NCBI RefSeq assembly: GCF_003337215.1
Contig: NZ_QPIG01000001.1
Coordinates: forward strand, 62,001 to 126,000
Length of the DNA stretch: 64,000 nt
Direction: 5' to 3'
From: Oceanihabitans sediminis
GTDB lineage: Bacteria; Bacteroidota; Bacteroidia; Flavobacteriales; Flavobacteriaceae
Below, in pieces: positions 45,729 to 55,000 of this stretch. Under the pieces are notes generated by a model, which made no database searches, was not told the DNA's origin, and saw nothing but the letters and a program-made list of their open reading frames with translations. Position 1 is the first letter of the stretch. Every line of letters begins with the position of its first letter. A program made the translations under genes and the position numbers.

Positions 45729-46496
45729 ATGATTAAAATTCTAATTATTGAAGATGAGATTCCTGCAAGGAAAAAGCTTAAAAGATTTATTGAAGAAGTA
45801 AAAACTCCATATGAAATCATAGCCGAAATAGACACCATAGAAGCCGGTATCGATTTTTTACATAAGCATCAAGTAGATCTAATTTTCTCGGATATTGAAT
45901 TATTAGATGGAAATGCTTTTGAGATTTACCAAGAAGTTAAAATTACTTGCCCCATCATATTTACCACTGCTTATCATCAATTCTTGATGAACGCTTTTGA
46001 GAGCAATGGTATTGGCTATTTGCTAAAACCCTTTTCTAAAGACCGTTTTCAAAAAGCGTGGGATAAATTTATGTTATTAAATAACATGCCTACTTCTGAA
46101 AATCAAAGCTTATTACAACTTACTGAGCTTCTTAAATACAATTTATATACAAAGACGTACAAAAAACGTTTTATCATCAATTCACAAAAAGGAATTTACT
46201 TTTTAGAAGCAGAGAATATCGGTTTCTTTCAAGCTCAAGAAGGTGTTGTTTTTGCTTACGATTTTTTGGGTAATAAACACATGCTAACCGAGACTAGCTT
46301 AAAGGAAATAGAAGAACAACTTAATCCTATAGATTTCTTTCGCATCAATCGATCTGAGATGGTACAAAAATCACATATTGTCATGATAGAACGATATAAC
46401 AAAAACTCACTCGCTGTCAAATTAAAAGCTAAGGATAATTACTTAAAAACAAGTCAGTCTAACACGGCAAGATTTAGAGCATGGCTAGAAGAATAA
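45729..46496 (+). CDS. LytTR-family response regulator
   Basis: A 255-residue regulator. The receiver has IIEDE at 7-10, D55 in LIFSDIELLDGN, the FTTAYHQFLMNAF switch region and the lysine in YLLKPFSKD. The LytTR DNA-binding domain covers about 150-250 (RFIINSQKGIYFLEAENIGFFQAQ and FFRINRSEMVQKSHIVMIERY). It is the second gene of a kinase-regulator operon and the last gene before the tRNA-flanked island. The 21-bp repeat pattern of the other LytTR system is not seen upstream of this operon. Confidence 0.94.
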   Translation: MIKILIIEDEIPARKKLKRFIEEVKTPYEIIAEIDTIEAGIDFLHKHQVDLIFSDIELLDGNAFEIYQEVKITCPIIFTTAYHQFLMNAFESNGIGYLLKPFSKDRFQKAWDKFMLLNNMPTSENQSLLQLTELLKYNLYTKTYKKRFIINSQKGIYFLEAENIGFFQAQEGVVFAYDFLGNKHMLTETSLKEIEEQLNPIDFFRINRSEMVQKSHIVMIERYNKNSLAVKLKAKDNYLKTSQSNTARFRAWLEE

Positions 46497-46738
46497 TTGA
46501 TTGGACTACATTTATAGCAGACCGATCAAAAGAATTGAGTAGTTATTTACTAAGTCGATAGATTAAAGATTAATTAATTTTTAAAAAATTAAAGAATTCA
46601 TATAAAAAAATAAAATTGAAACCTCAATATATTGAAAGCTAACATAGCAGTGTTGCCTTTTCGTATTCAATTATAGCTGATTAAGATGTACTGAATCATG
46701 TACCTGCAATATAAAACTTAAAACTGAAGACATAAAAA
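46497..46738. other. intergenic, chromosome side of the island boundary
   Basis: About 240 bases with no coding frame. It contains one copy of the 13-bp repeat AATCATGTACCTG (46694-46706) that recurs 183 bp further right, past the tRNA fragment. Confidence 0.5.
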
Positions 46739-46764
46739 AAAGGGTTGTGAATACACAACCCTTT
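46739..46764 (-). terminator. terminator of the tRNA-Met gene
   Basis: AAAGGGTTGTG and CACAACCCTTT (46739-46749, 46754-46764) pair perfectly around AATA, with a T-run on the minus strand. It lies 24 bp after the tRNA 3' end and confirms that the original tRNA was transcribed leftward. Confidence 0.85.
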
Positions 46765-46787
46765 GAATTAATTAGCTTTAAGCTTCG

Positions 46788-46829
46788 TAGCGGGAACTGG
46801 ACTCGAACCAGTGACCTTCGGGTTATGAG
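46788..46829 (-). tRNA. 3' half of tRNA-Met (CAT), integration-site remnant
   Basis: Read on the minus strand, CTCATAACCCG is an anticodon loop and 3' anticodon stem with a CAT anticodon. It is followed by variable bases AAGGTC, a perfect T-arm (ACTGG, TTCGAGT, CCAGT) and the 3' acceptor strand TCCCGCT plus A. The 5' half (acceptor, D-arm, 5' anticodon stem) is missing: upstream sequence is unrelated and AT-rich. The CCC stem half hints at the initiator type. A 3' fragment at one end is the usual footprint of an element that inserted in the tRNA and restored it at its other end, here beyond the right edge of the window. Confidence 0.8.
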
Positions 46830-47144
46830 TTTAACTAAAACCCTTATTTTACGCTATTTACGCCTTATATAAATTAAATCATGTACCTGGTTATGTACTC
46901 TGATTTATAATAATTTTCTATTCAAATATAGTAATTATTATCTAAAATTGTATGTTAAAACTCACTCCACAAGTATATTAAATACAACTTCAATTTAAAC
47001 AATCTCAAATAAAAGTGATCAATCATAACAAAAAAACTCTTCTTAAAAAATATCTCAAAAAAATTTTATAAGAATTAAATTTATCATTATAATTATACTG
47101 AAAATCTTCCTTAGCACTACTCCTAAACTATACAAAAAGTGAAA
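46830..47144. other. AT-rich island edge
   Basis: About 315 bases with no coding frame. It starts with two tandem words, TTTTACGCTATTTACGCC, and the second copy of the 13-bp repeat. The remainder is very AT-rich and must hold the promoter of the HNH gene, but no consensus element stands out. Confidence 0.5.
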
Positions 47145-48170
47145 ATGACAAAATTTCAAATAAATGACCCTAGCTTAGAGTCCCAATGGAGAGCGTTAAT
47201 TTTATTTGGAAAAAATAGTGCCACCTATAAGTTTGCTTTTGCAAAAAGTCTATTAGAACTAATAGATAATGAAACAACAAAAATTTCTTTGTCCGATTTA
47301 TCAAAACCCTTTTCAAAAAATATTATTGAACATCTAAAACAAAATGACAAACAAGGTAACTCAAAATCAAGTAGTTTTTTAGATGTATGCAGAGATCATA
47401 TAAAAGGAGAAGTTACAGATGAAGAATTGTGGCATAAAACTGAGAAATTAGGTTTCAACAATGTAGTTGATGCTTTTCAAAATATAAACGGAGGCCAAAT
47501 ACCAGATTTGTTTTATGAGAAGAATTATAAAGGAGGAAACAAGGAGATTATAATAAAAGATAATCTCTTGAAGCTAAAGGAGTCTTTTCACTTTCAGAAC
47601 TTTGATCAGGAAGTAGAAGCTCGATGGAATTTAGTTGAAACAGCCTGGAACTTAAACCTTAACCCCAAACTTCTTGAGGTTAAATATGATGAAGAAAAAT
47701 CTTTATTCTTTTTAGAAAACAGTTTAATGAGAAGAACAGATATTACCTCTGTTAGAGATTCATTAAATGGTTATCAAAAAGGAAAATGTTTTTATAGTTT
47801 TCAAGACATATCTGTTGTAAGTGGTTCAGAAAATTTATGTGATGTGGATCATTTCCTTCCTCATTTAAATAAATCCTTTCATAATGAACTTGGAGCTAAC
47901 ATTGATGGGGTATGGAATCTTGTGTTGGCCGATAAGAATGTAAATAGAAATAAATCTGCCCGTATTCCAGAAAGAAGATTCTTAGAGAGACTATATAATA
48001 GAAATGAATTTTATATTGAAAGTAAACATCCTTTAGCTGAAACTATTATTAATCAAACAGGAAGCACAAAAAAGAAAAGAATAGATTTTTTAAATAAACA
48101 ATATCAAATTGCTCTAAATTCTGCTATTATAACGTGGAAGCCAGAGATAGAATTAAAAGGAAATTTTTAA
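47145..48170 (+). CDS. HNH endonuclease-domain protein
   Basis: A protein of about 341 residues. The N-terminal 200 residues are helical and unrecognised. The C-terminal part has an HNH nuclease: KCFYSF near residue 214, DVDHFLPH near 233-240 with the catalytic histidine, and WNLVLADKNVNRNKS supplying the asparagine. Only one clear zinc cysteine is present. The ATG at 47145 is preferred over a GTG six bases earlier. Its stop overlaps the start of a HIT-domain gene, so the pair is coupled. In an island of defence genes it is a good candidate nuclease effector; the trigger is unknown. Confidence 0.85.
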   Translation: MTKFQINDPSLESQWRALILFGKNSATYKFAFAKSLLELIDNETTKISLSDLSKPFSKNIIEHLKQNDKQGNSKSSSFLDVCRDHIKGEVTDEELWHKTEKLGFNNVVDAFQNINGGQIPDLFYEKNYKGGNKEIIIKDNLLKLKESFHFQNFDQEVEARWNLVETAWNLNLNPKLLEVKYDEEKSLFFLENSLMRRTDITSVRDSLNGYQKGKCFYSFQDISVVSGSENLCDVDHFLPHLNKSFHNELGANIDGVWNLVLADKNVNRNKSARIPERRFLERLYNRNEFYIESKHPLAETIINQTGSTKKKRIDFLNKQYQIALNSAIITWKPEIELKGNF

Positions 48171-48535
48171 TGAGTGTATTTAGCAATATCGAAAAAGAAA
48201 GAAAAATATATCAAGGAAAGTATTTTTTCTTAATTGAGGATGGTTTTCCTGTATCACCAGGCCATATTTTAATAATATCTAATCAGGAAAAATTAGATTA
48301 TTTTCAATTAGAAGATAATGAAAAAGCGGAACTAACAACTTTAATTGATAAGGCTAAGGAATTAATAGAAAACAAATATAGCCCTGATGGATATAATATA
48401 GGAATGAATTGCGGTGAAGCTGCTGGGCAATCTGTAATGCACTTTCATTGCCATGTCATTCCAAGATATATTGGCGACATGGAAAACCCAAGAGGAGGCG
48501 TTAGACATTGTGTTGAAGGTAAAGGAAATTATTAA
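48170..48535 (+). CDS. HIT-family nucleotide hydrolase/transferase
   Basis: A protein of about 121 residues with the histidine-triad motif QSVMHFHCHVIPRYIGD, FPVSPGHILIISNQE earlier and a C-terminal GGVRHCVEGKGNY. HIT proteins hydrolyse nucleotide conjugates such as AppppA or AMP-lysine. The chosen ATG overlaps the HNH stop codon (TAATG); the open frame extends 36 bases upstream inside the HNH gene without support. Strict coupling with a nuclease suggests the two act together, with the HIT enzyme perhaps making or destroying a nucleotide signal. Confidence 0.87.
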   Translation: MSVFSNIEKERKIYQGKYFFLIEDGFPVSPGHILIISNQEKLDYFQLEDNEKAELTTLIDKAKELIENKYSPDGYNIGMNCGEAAGQSVMHFHCHVIPRYIGDMENPRGGVRHCVEGKGNY

Positions 48536-48692
48536 AAACACATATTTCCTTATTTATTAATAAAGGACCATTGACTCGTTTACGCCAAAAAATTAATTGA
48601 GTGTACCTAAAAGGAAAGAATAGTTTTTGTTAAGTTTATGAAATTGAAAGAATATACTAACATAATTTTTAATAATTAAAAGACAACGAGTA

Positions 48693-48938
48693 ATGGCACA
48701 TAATTCAGAAGTAGAAGAGCTTTTAATGGAAACAGTATCCGGATTAATCCGCTCAAGAAGAAAAGAGCTAGGCATAAGTCAAGAGCAAGTTGAGTACATG
48801 GCCTTTGGAGTAAACTCTAAAAGTAAGTGGGTTTCTAGAATAGAGAACGGAAAACGCAAAGGAATGACGCTAAAAACTTTAGCGAAGGTTCTGCATACTT
48901 TAAAGGTTGACATTAAATTTGAGCCTCAAGAAATTTAA
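48693..48938 (+). CDS. XRE-family helix-turn-helix regulator
   Basis: An 81-residue DNA-binding protein made up of one HTH_XRE domain: GLIRSRRKELGISQEQVEYMAFGV, SKSKWVSRIENGKRKG and LKTLAKVLHTLKVDIKF. The start at 48693 is the first ATG of the frame and leaves a short N-terminal acidic helix. It is followed by a terminator and is convergent with another regulator-like gene. Likely a transcriptional repressor of the island. Confidence 0.88.
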   Translation: MAHNSEVEELLMETVSGLIRSRRKELGISQEQVEYMAFGVNSKSKWVSRIENGKRKGMTLKTLAKVLHTLKVDIKFEPQEI

Positions 48939-48956
48939 TGAGACCTATATCAAAAC

Positions 48957-48989
48957 AAAAAACGCCCCTAGAAATAGAAGGCGTTTTTT
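48957..48989 (+). terminator. bidirectional terminator between two regulator genes
   Basis: AAAAAACGCC (48957-48966) and GGCGTTTTTT (48980-48989) form a stem with a 13-base loop and T-runs on both strands, between the convergent regulator genes. Confidence 0.8.
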
Positions 48990-49015
48990 TGCTCAAAAAT
49001 CAAATCAAAAGACAA

Positions 49016-49408
49016 CTAATTAAAATCTTTTCCTTTATCCTCCATTAGCTCCTTAAGCATACGTTCGATTTTATCAAGTCTATTAGGAATATCGGCTATT
49101 CTTTTTATAAACTCTACTTCCGGATCCGACTGAACATTCAAAATATTGATTTGAGTTTTAAGGTCTTCTCCTGTAAGTAAAACCGGGCCTTCTCCTGAAC
49201 TCAAATAAGACATACTTACATTGGGGAACACTTGAACTATACGCTCCTTCATACCACTTGACAACGAGTTCACTCCATTGACTACATGATATACAGATGC
49301 CGGACTTTTATATCCAAGCTTTAAACTTAAAGAATGCTGCTTTAAACCAAGCGCATTAATAACATTCTTTAAGATTTTTGAATCATTTTCGTTTACTTCT
49401 TCTTTCAT
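49016..49408 (-). CDS. phage-repressor-like HTH protein
   Basis: A 130-residue protein whose first 70 residues resemble an HTH_XRE fold (SKILKNVINALGLKQHSLSL, KLGYKSPASVYHVVNG, LSSGMKERIVQVFPNVSMSYL). The C-terminal half is a leucine/isoleucine-rich helix (VEFIKRIADIPNRLDKIERM) that may dimerise as a coiled coil. Flavobacterial prophage and island regulators commonly have this layout. The region upstream of its start holds related GTAC-containing words that could be its own operators. Confidence 0.75.
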   Translation of the reverse strand: MKEEVNENDSKILKNVINALGLKQHSLSLKLGYKSPASVYHVVNGVNSLSSGMKERIVQVFPNVSMSYLSSGEGPVLLTGEDLKTQINILNVQSDPEVEFIKRIADIPNRLDKIERMLKELMEDKGKDFN

Positions 49409-49716
49409 TAGTTTCTTGAAATTTAATTATTTACTTTTTATCCCTAGTTTCGTTCAGTACAGAAAAATACTCAAACTTAACCTTCTTAATCTAATGTAGT
49501 ACAACACCTTCTTTTTTCCAACCACAAACAGACATTATAACCTCGTTTGGTACTGTTCCGTATATATTGGTAGTAAAAGAGTAACTCCCTGTATGCTCGG
49601 AAATTTAAATTGTTTTAGATATAAACAAACTTTAAATTTAGTCACTTTCTTTTCTAGGTAAACATACAAATTACTTATATGTAAGGTTTATTTGCAAATA
49701 AGACGATTAACACTGT
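49409..49716. other. regulatory intergenic region with possible operators
   Basis: No coding frame is seen. CGTTCAGTACAG (49451-49462) and CGTTTGGTACTG (49544-49555) agree at 9 of 12 positions, and GTAGTACAAC lies between them, suggesting operators of the adjacent HTH protein. The rest is AT-rich without clear promoter. Confidence 0.4.
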
Positions 49717-50199
49717 TTAAGAACCATATTTATTTAACTCATCACACTCTTCTTTAGTTAAAAAAGCATTACAGACACTAAGTTCTACTAAAACATTATT
49801 AATCACATTGAAATACACCCCAAATTCTTTAGCGTAAACAACATCATAATAAGCATCCTTTGACTCTTTTTCATAATAACGCTTACTATATTCATACCTA
49901 TAAGCACTGATAGAGCTACCAAATTCACACCCCATACATTTGCTTAATCTGGGTTTGGAACTACCTAATAAAACAACTCTAGCCTCATCATTTTTTAAAG
50001 AATTAAACTGATGTTTTAATTGTCCTATAAAATTTTGACATTCATCTAGATGATAAATTTGATATTCTCTGAATATGCTTTCGATTTTTATAAGATCCAA
50101 TGAACGTAATGCATCATCAACAACTTCAATAAACTTTTTTGAAGTTGAAGGAGTAAAATAGTCAACTAATGGTCCGGCATTTTCTAATTTTGTAATCAT
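49717..50199 (-). CDS. small island protein, unknown
   Basis: A 160-residue soluble protein I do not recognise. It is helical in the first half (SKKFIEVVDDALRSLDLIKI, ECQNFIGQLKHQFNSLKNDE), and then has a strand VVLLGSSKPRLSKCMGCEFG with a CxxC pair and a tyrosine-rich segment (AYRYEYSKRYYEKE). It lies 45 bp downstream of the SF2-like ATPase, same strand, so the two may form one module. The CxxC could bind metal or be a disulfide switch; neither is certain. Confidence 0.7.
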   Translation of the reverse strand: MITKLENAGPLVDYFTPSTSKKFIEVVDDALRSLDLIKIESIFREYQIYHLDECQNFIGQLKHQFNSLKNDEARVVLLGSSKPRLSKCMGCEFGSSISAYRYEYSKRYYEKESKDAYYDVVYAKEFGVYFNVINNVLVELSVCNAFLTKEECDELNKYGS

Positions 50200-50244
50200 A
50201 TAAAGTATATAATATTAAAAATAATAAATTTAAAAAACATTACA

Positions 50245-52008
50245 TTATGCTGCGTCGCTACTACCGTACATAGAGTTATTATGAACGTTAGTTATCTGAT
50301 TTCTCCACTCTTTCTTACCAGACTGAATAATCTTTACACCAGTAAATCCTAATGTATTACGCTCATCATCTACTGGATAATTGCTAATTAAGATTCCATA
50401 TTGATATGGATTCTTTTTGAAAAAAATATTACCAAAATCTGACTCTAGCGTACAATTCCAGTTTTTATATACACGATTGCTGGATTGATTATATCCGGAT
50501 GCAATACGTACTGTAACTCCTTTTTGATTAAAGCGTATTCCCTTGGTAGAAACATCATAAAAATGTGATTCAAAATAATCCAATAAACGAAGGTACGCCT
50601 CATCATCAATAAACGATAAAGTTTCCCGTCCTTCCTCTGTTAACATCTGTTCATAAGACAAGGTATCTATGTCCTTCACTGGTATAAATGAACCCTCCGC
50701 TTGCATTTTCACAAACTTGGTATGCGTGCTTAAGCCTTTCACATTCTGATTAAAGAGATTATTACGCCATTCTTCATCCGCAAAAATCTCCCAATCTTGT
50801 TCAAATTGCGCATAATGCTGTAATAGCCCGATGCTTGCCATTAACTTAAATTTTCGGTTTTTATGATATCCGCAAAATCGACCTGTGATTCCCTGAGCAC
50901 CATTAGCTAATTGTTTATCTCGTGGCTCTATACCAAAACGCACTTTCTCTTTAAGAATACCTAAATCTTTCCCTGCTGTAAGCGCTTGCACAATAATTAA
51001 GACAACTCTTTGACCTCTTTTCAGTATTAAATCTGAAAGCTCTTTTATCCCCTCATTTATACTAAAATCACAATCTGCATCAGAGCCAATCAATATTGTG
51101 GTACATTCTTTTGTATAACTCTCACGCAACAACCTTCTTAACTCTATTGCTCTGGACGTATTTGACTCTCTAATAATACCTAACCCACTGTCAAAAGTGT
51201 TTAAAAAATTCACATATTCTAACGTTTTAGGATGAATAGTATAGATCTTTTCGCCATCAACATCTTGAGCTTGTATTGGTCTAAACCCTTGAGGTATATC
51301 TTCAATTACATCATCCTCTAACATTTCAGAAATTCCGTAGTATTCTGGTGGTCGGACACCAACAATTACATCCACATCAGACGCACCTGTAAATTGAGCA
51401 TCCAAAATATCATATGGTGTTGCACTAACAGCTAAAAGTTTAATATCAGGAATGCGACATCTCAATTCTGAAAAAAAGGCTAACTCAAAAGAGGATTCTA
51501 TTCCAGAACCATACTGATCCTCATCGCGTACAATTAACTGCACGTCATATTCATTAACCACTTTATGTGGGTTAGGATGATTAAAGAAATCACTCATTTT
51601 CATAACCTTTAAAACCGAAGGCTTCATAGCCCCAGTGACGCAGTCATAAAATTCGCGTTCAAGTACGCGACAATTTTGGTCATACAAATCTGTATCTCGC
51701 ATACTAGTTACAAATAGAATCGACTCGTACTCCTTAATCATTCCTATTACAGGTAAAACATAATTACACAAAAAATAGATTGTTCCGGATTTACCACTTT
51801 GCATAGATGCAACAAAAGCCATATTCTGGTTGCCCTCTTTTACAGAAAGCCCAATACGAAGAGCATTAATAACTTGATTCGGGAAGATACCGGTTCTTTT
51901 CGCGTTATTTAATGTGTCTACAATATTCTCTTCTAGAGTTTGTGGTGCGTCTAATTGCTGAAGAAGAGTTTCTATCTCAGCGTCCCAAAAGTTTTGATAA
52001 GCAGTCAT
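50245..52008 (-). CDS. SF2-helicase-like ATPase of unknown family
   Basis: A 587-residue protein with recognisable but unusual helicase motifs: an early Q-like ALRIGLS region, Walker A-like ASMQSGKSGT (67-76), RDEDQYG as motif II (161-167), VSATPYD as motif III (194-200), TAGKDLG (344-350) as motif V, and QGITGRFCGY (372-381) as motif VI with a single arginine. The last 180 residues have no recognised domain. Order and spacing suit a DNA- or RNA-dependent ATPase. It is not a normal HsdR, RecQ or DEAD-box protein. It is transcribed after hsdR, with the 160-residue gene behind it. Confidence 0.75.
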   Translation of the reverse strand: MTAYQNFWDAEIETLLQQLDAPQTLEENIVDTLNNAKRTGIFPNQVINALRIGLSVKEGNQNMAFVASMQSGKSGTIYFLCNYVLPVIGMIKEYESILFVTSMRDTDLYDQNCRVLEREFYDCVTGAMKPSVLKVMKMSDFFNHPNPHKVVNEYDVQLIVRDEDQYGSGIESSFELAFFSELRCRIPDIKLLAVSATPYDILDAQFTGASDVDVIVGVRPPEYYGISEMLEDDVIEDIPQGFRPIQAQDVDGEKIYTIHPKTLEYVNFLNTFDSGLGIIRESNTSRAIELRRLLRESYTKECTTILIGSDADCDFSINEGIKELSDLILKRGQRVVLIIVQALTAGKDLGILKEKVRFGIEPRDKQLANGAQGITGRFCGYHKNRKFKLMASIGLLQHYAQFEQDWEIFADEEWRNNLFNQNVKGLSTHTKFVKMQAEGSFIPVKDIDTLSYEQMLTEEGRETLSFIDDEAYLRLLDYFESHFYDVSTKGIRFNQKGVTVRIASGYNQSSNRVYKNWNCTLESDFGNIFFKKNPYQYGILISNYPVDDERNTLGFTGVKIIQSGKKEWRNQITNVHNNSMYGSSDAA

Positions 52009-52095
52009 ATTAACAGAATTAAAGATTAATACTGCAATAATACAACAGGACTATGCAGTGTAATTGCACAATTTAATGACTGACAACGTTATTTA

Positions 52096-55000
52096 TTATT
52101 TAGCTTCTTTAAAGTCCTCTAATATTTTAAAAATTATATCGGCTTGCTGCTCGGTAAAGACTCCATCAATACCCAGACTATGATAGTTTTTAAATGGAGA
52201 ATCATATAACTTACTTGGCTCTATTTTACCATTTGTTGTTAAGAATTTCTTTATAGTGTCTAGAAATTCTATTTGCACAGCATTTAATTGATAGTCGTTT
52301 ATGAATTGTGCGAAAGATTGGTCTACTTTCTCTGAACTAAGCCCCATTAATGAGATAATAAATTTTACTAAATTGAATTGCGAACCTAATTCTTTCTCAA
52401 TAGTTTCCTTATCAATACCACCTTTAAAAAGCATGGCTTCTAAAGCTTGAAGTTCTTCTTTTGTAATGGTTTCTGCTTTTCTAATTCTAGCTATTGTTAT
52501 ATGATTTTCGTTTTCGCGAATTAATTGCTCGAGACGATATACATTGTTTTGAAACGGAGAAGGTGTATATGTATCTTCTTTAGGTTCACTAATAAAGTCA
52601 CTTATTTTTACTTGATCCTCTAGAATATGATCTTCAAAATCTGTTGTCACATAACGTTGATCTTCTGGGTCTATATATTTGACAAGTTCACGAACTGCTT
52701 TTCTTAATTTTTCTAAATGTACAATACCCTCTATCCCCCAAAACTCTTCCTCTAAAGGAGCTTTAATTATGTCCTCCTTTTCTTTTACTGCTGGAATAGT
52801 GGTTTTCTTTAAAAGTTTCTTTGAGGTGTTTGCGACTTTAGAAATAGGTAACATAAAACTATTAATATACTCCTCCTTATTTGGTGTTTCTAATCGCTTT
52901 GCAATTAATGTATATAAAAGCTTATCGTAATATCTCGCTAAATCTGAATCTCCTTTTTGAGGTTTTACTAATGGCGCTAATTTCTCTTCAATTCGCTTGA
53001 CATCTCGTTTAGATAAATGGTTCCAAAGCTCTCTATTTCCATTGCCAAATTCGTATACAATTTCCAGCTTCATTTTCACATCAAAACGTTCAAGATTTAA
53101 TCCATCTACATCTCTAAATAAACCATCTAACAACTCTATTTTAAAAGCTTGCAAAGACTCGTCCTCTTTAAATTGACTGCTTTTTAAATATTCAGCCAGA
53201 CGCAATCGGATGCCAAATAATATCTCGGTTAAACTTTTTTGTGTACTTGCTTCAATACCTTCCGGGTTTTCGCTAAAGAACTCAAAGTTTTGGCATAGGT
53301 CGAAAATCAAAAAATGTGTTTTATCCTTTCCAGGACCAAAAAGATCTGGGCGTAAACGGGAGCCACGACCAATCATCTGCCAGAATTTTGCATATGATTT
53401 CACGGGTTTATAGAATACCAGATTTACACAACTAGGAGCATCAATACCCGTATCCATCATATCAATAGAAATTGCAATTTGAGGTAAACGCTCTTTCTCT
53501 TCGTCGCAAAAGCGATTGATAAATTCTTTAGCTTTAGGTATATGATGGGCGATGACTTTTACATAATCATTGCCATATAACTCTTTGTCCAACTCCATAA
53601 AGATGTCTTTAAGAAACTGGGCATGTTTTCTGTTTTTAGCAAATATGATGGTCTTTCCTAATTCATCTCCCCCACGTTTTTTAATCCCATTTTTAATTAG
53701 GTATTGTAATGTTTTAATAGCTGTAGGTTTATTGAATAACCATGAGTTTAATTCTGAAGACGCAATCCACTCATTTCCTGTAGCTTCTTCCCCATCTAAT
53801 ATCTCTTCTTCAAATTCTTCTTTTTCTTCTTCTGAAAGCTCTTCGTATTTTATTCCCTCTCTTAAGAACTTGGTAGGAACTTCAATTGATTTGTATGGAC
53901 ATAAATGTTTATTCTCTACAGCTTCTTGAAAGGTGTAGGCATCTGTAGGCGTTTTATCTGCCAGGCCAAACATGTGATATGTGTTTTTATCTATACTGTT
54001 TTTAGGTGTTGCTGTTAGACCTAAAAACAAGGCGTCGAAATAGTCAAAAATAGCTTGGTATTTTTTATAAATCGAACGATGGGCCTCATCAATAATAATT
54101 AAATCGAAATGACCTACCCCATAAAAACGAGCTTCTTCATCTCGATTTCTATCGATTAAGCCCATCATAGTTGAATAGGTAGAAAAAGCGATTCTAGCAT
54201 CTGGGTTGTCTTTATCTTCTAATAGATTAACACTTGCGTGTTGCGGTAAGAATTTAACAAAGCTCCTTTTAGCTTGTTCTACTAAACTAATTCTATCGGC
54301 TAGAAATAGTATTCTTTTTGCCCAATTACATTCTAATATAACTTTAGAAAAAGCTATAGACACTCTAGTTTTACCTGTTCCTGTTGCTAAAACTAATAGC
54401 GCACCACGATTGGTTCCTATTAACTGACCATTAGTTTTGTCGTTACCGGAAAAATGCTCGGCTATACTTTTAATAGCGCGCATTTGATACGTACGCTCTA
54501 CAATTTCAGTATCGATTGGAGCTGTACGAATGTCTTTGCGATGTGTACGACGAAAAATAACTGTTTGTAATTCGGATTTTGTATAAAAGCCGTGTACTGG
54601 CCTTGCTTGTTTATAAAACTGATCGTCCCATAAGAATATTTCGTACCCGTTACTATAGTACATTACAGGTCTTTGGCCATGCATTTTCTCTAGGCAGTCT
54701 GCATACAATTGCGCTTGATTTTCCCCTTTTGTAGCACTCTCTAGTGTTTTTTTTGCCTCTACTAATGCTAATGGCAAGCCATTATCATCCCAAAGAACAT
54801 AATCTACATAACCTATTCCGGATTTGTTTGTGGACTTAGGCATGTGCTGCACCTTGTATTCTTTATCGTTGACTCCTCGTAAGTCCCAACCGGCTTCGCG
54901 TAAATTTACATCGATGATATATTTACGAGTTTCGTGCTCGTTACGTGGATGCTGTACCTGATCTTGTGTATTTGCCTCTACTTTATTGGCTTCAATTTGT

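Larger units (their letters stand above)
46694..46889. repeat. 13-bp direct repeat flanking the tRNA fragment
   Basis: AATCATGTACCTG occurs exactly at 46694-46706 and 46877-46889, with ATGTACT words nearby on both sides (46686 and 46893). The pair brackets the tRNA terminator and tRNA half. The repeats may be integrase or excisionase arm sites, or a trace of an earlier insertion. Confidence 0.5.
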
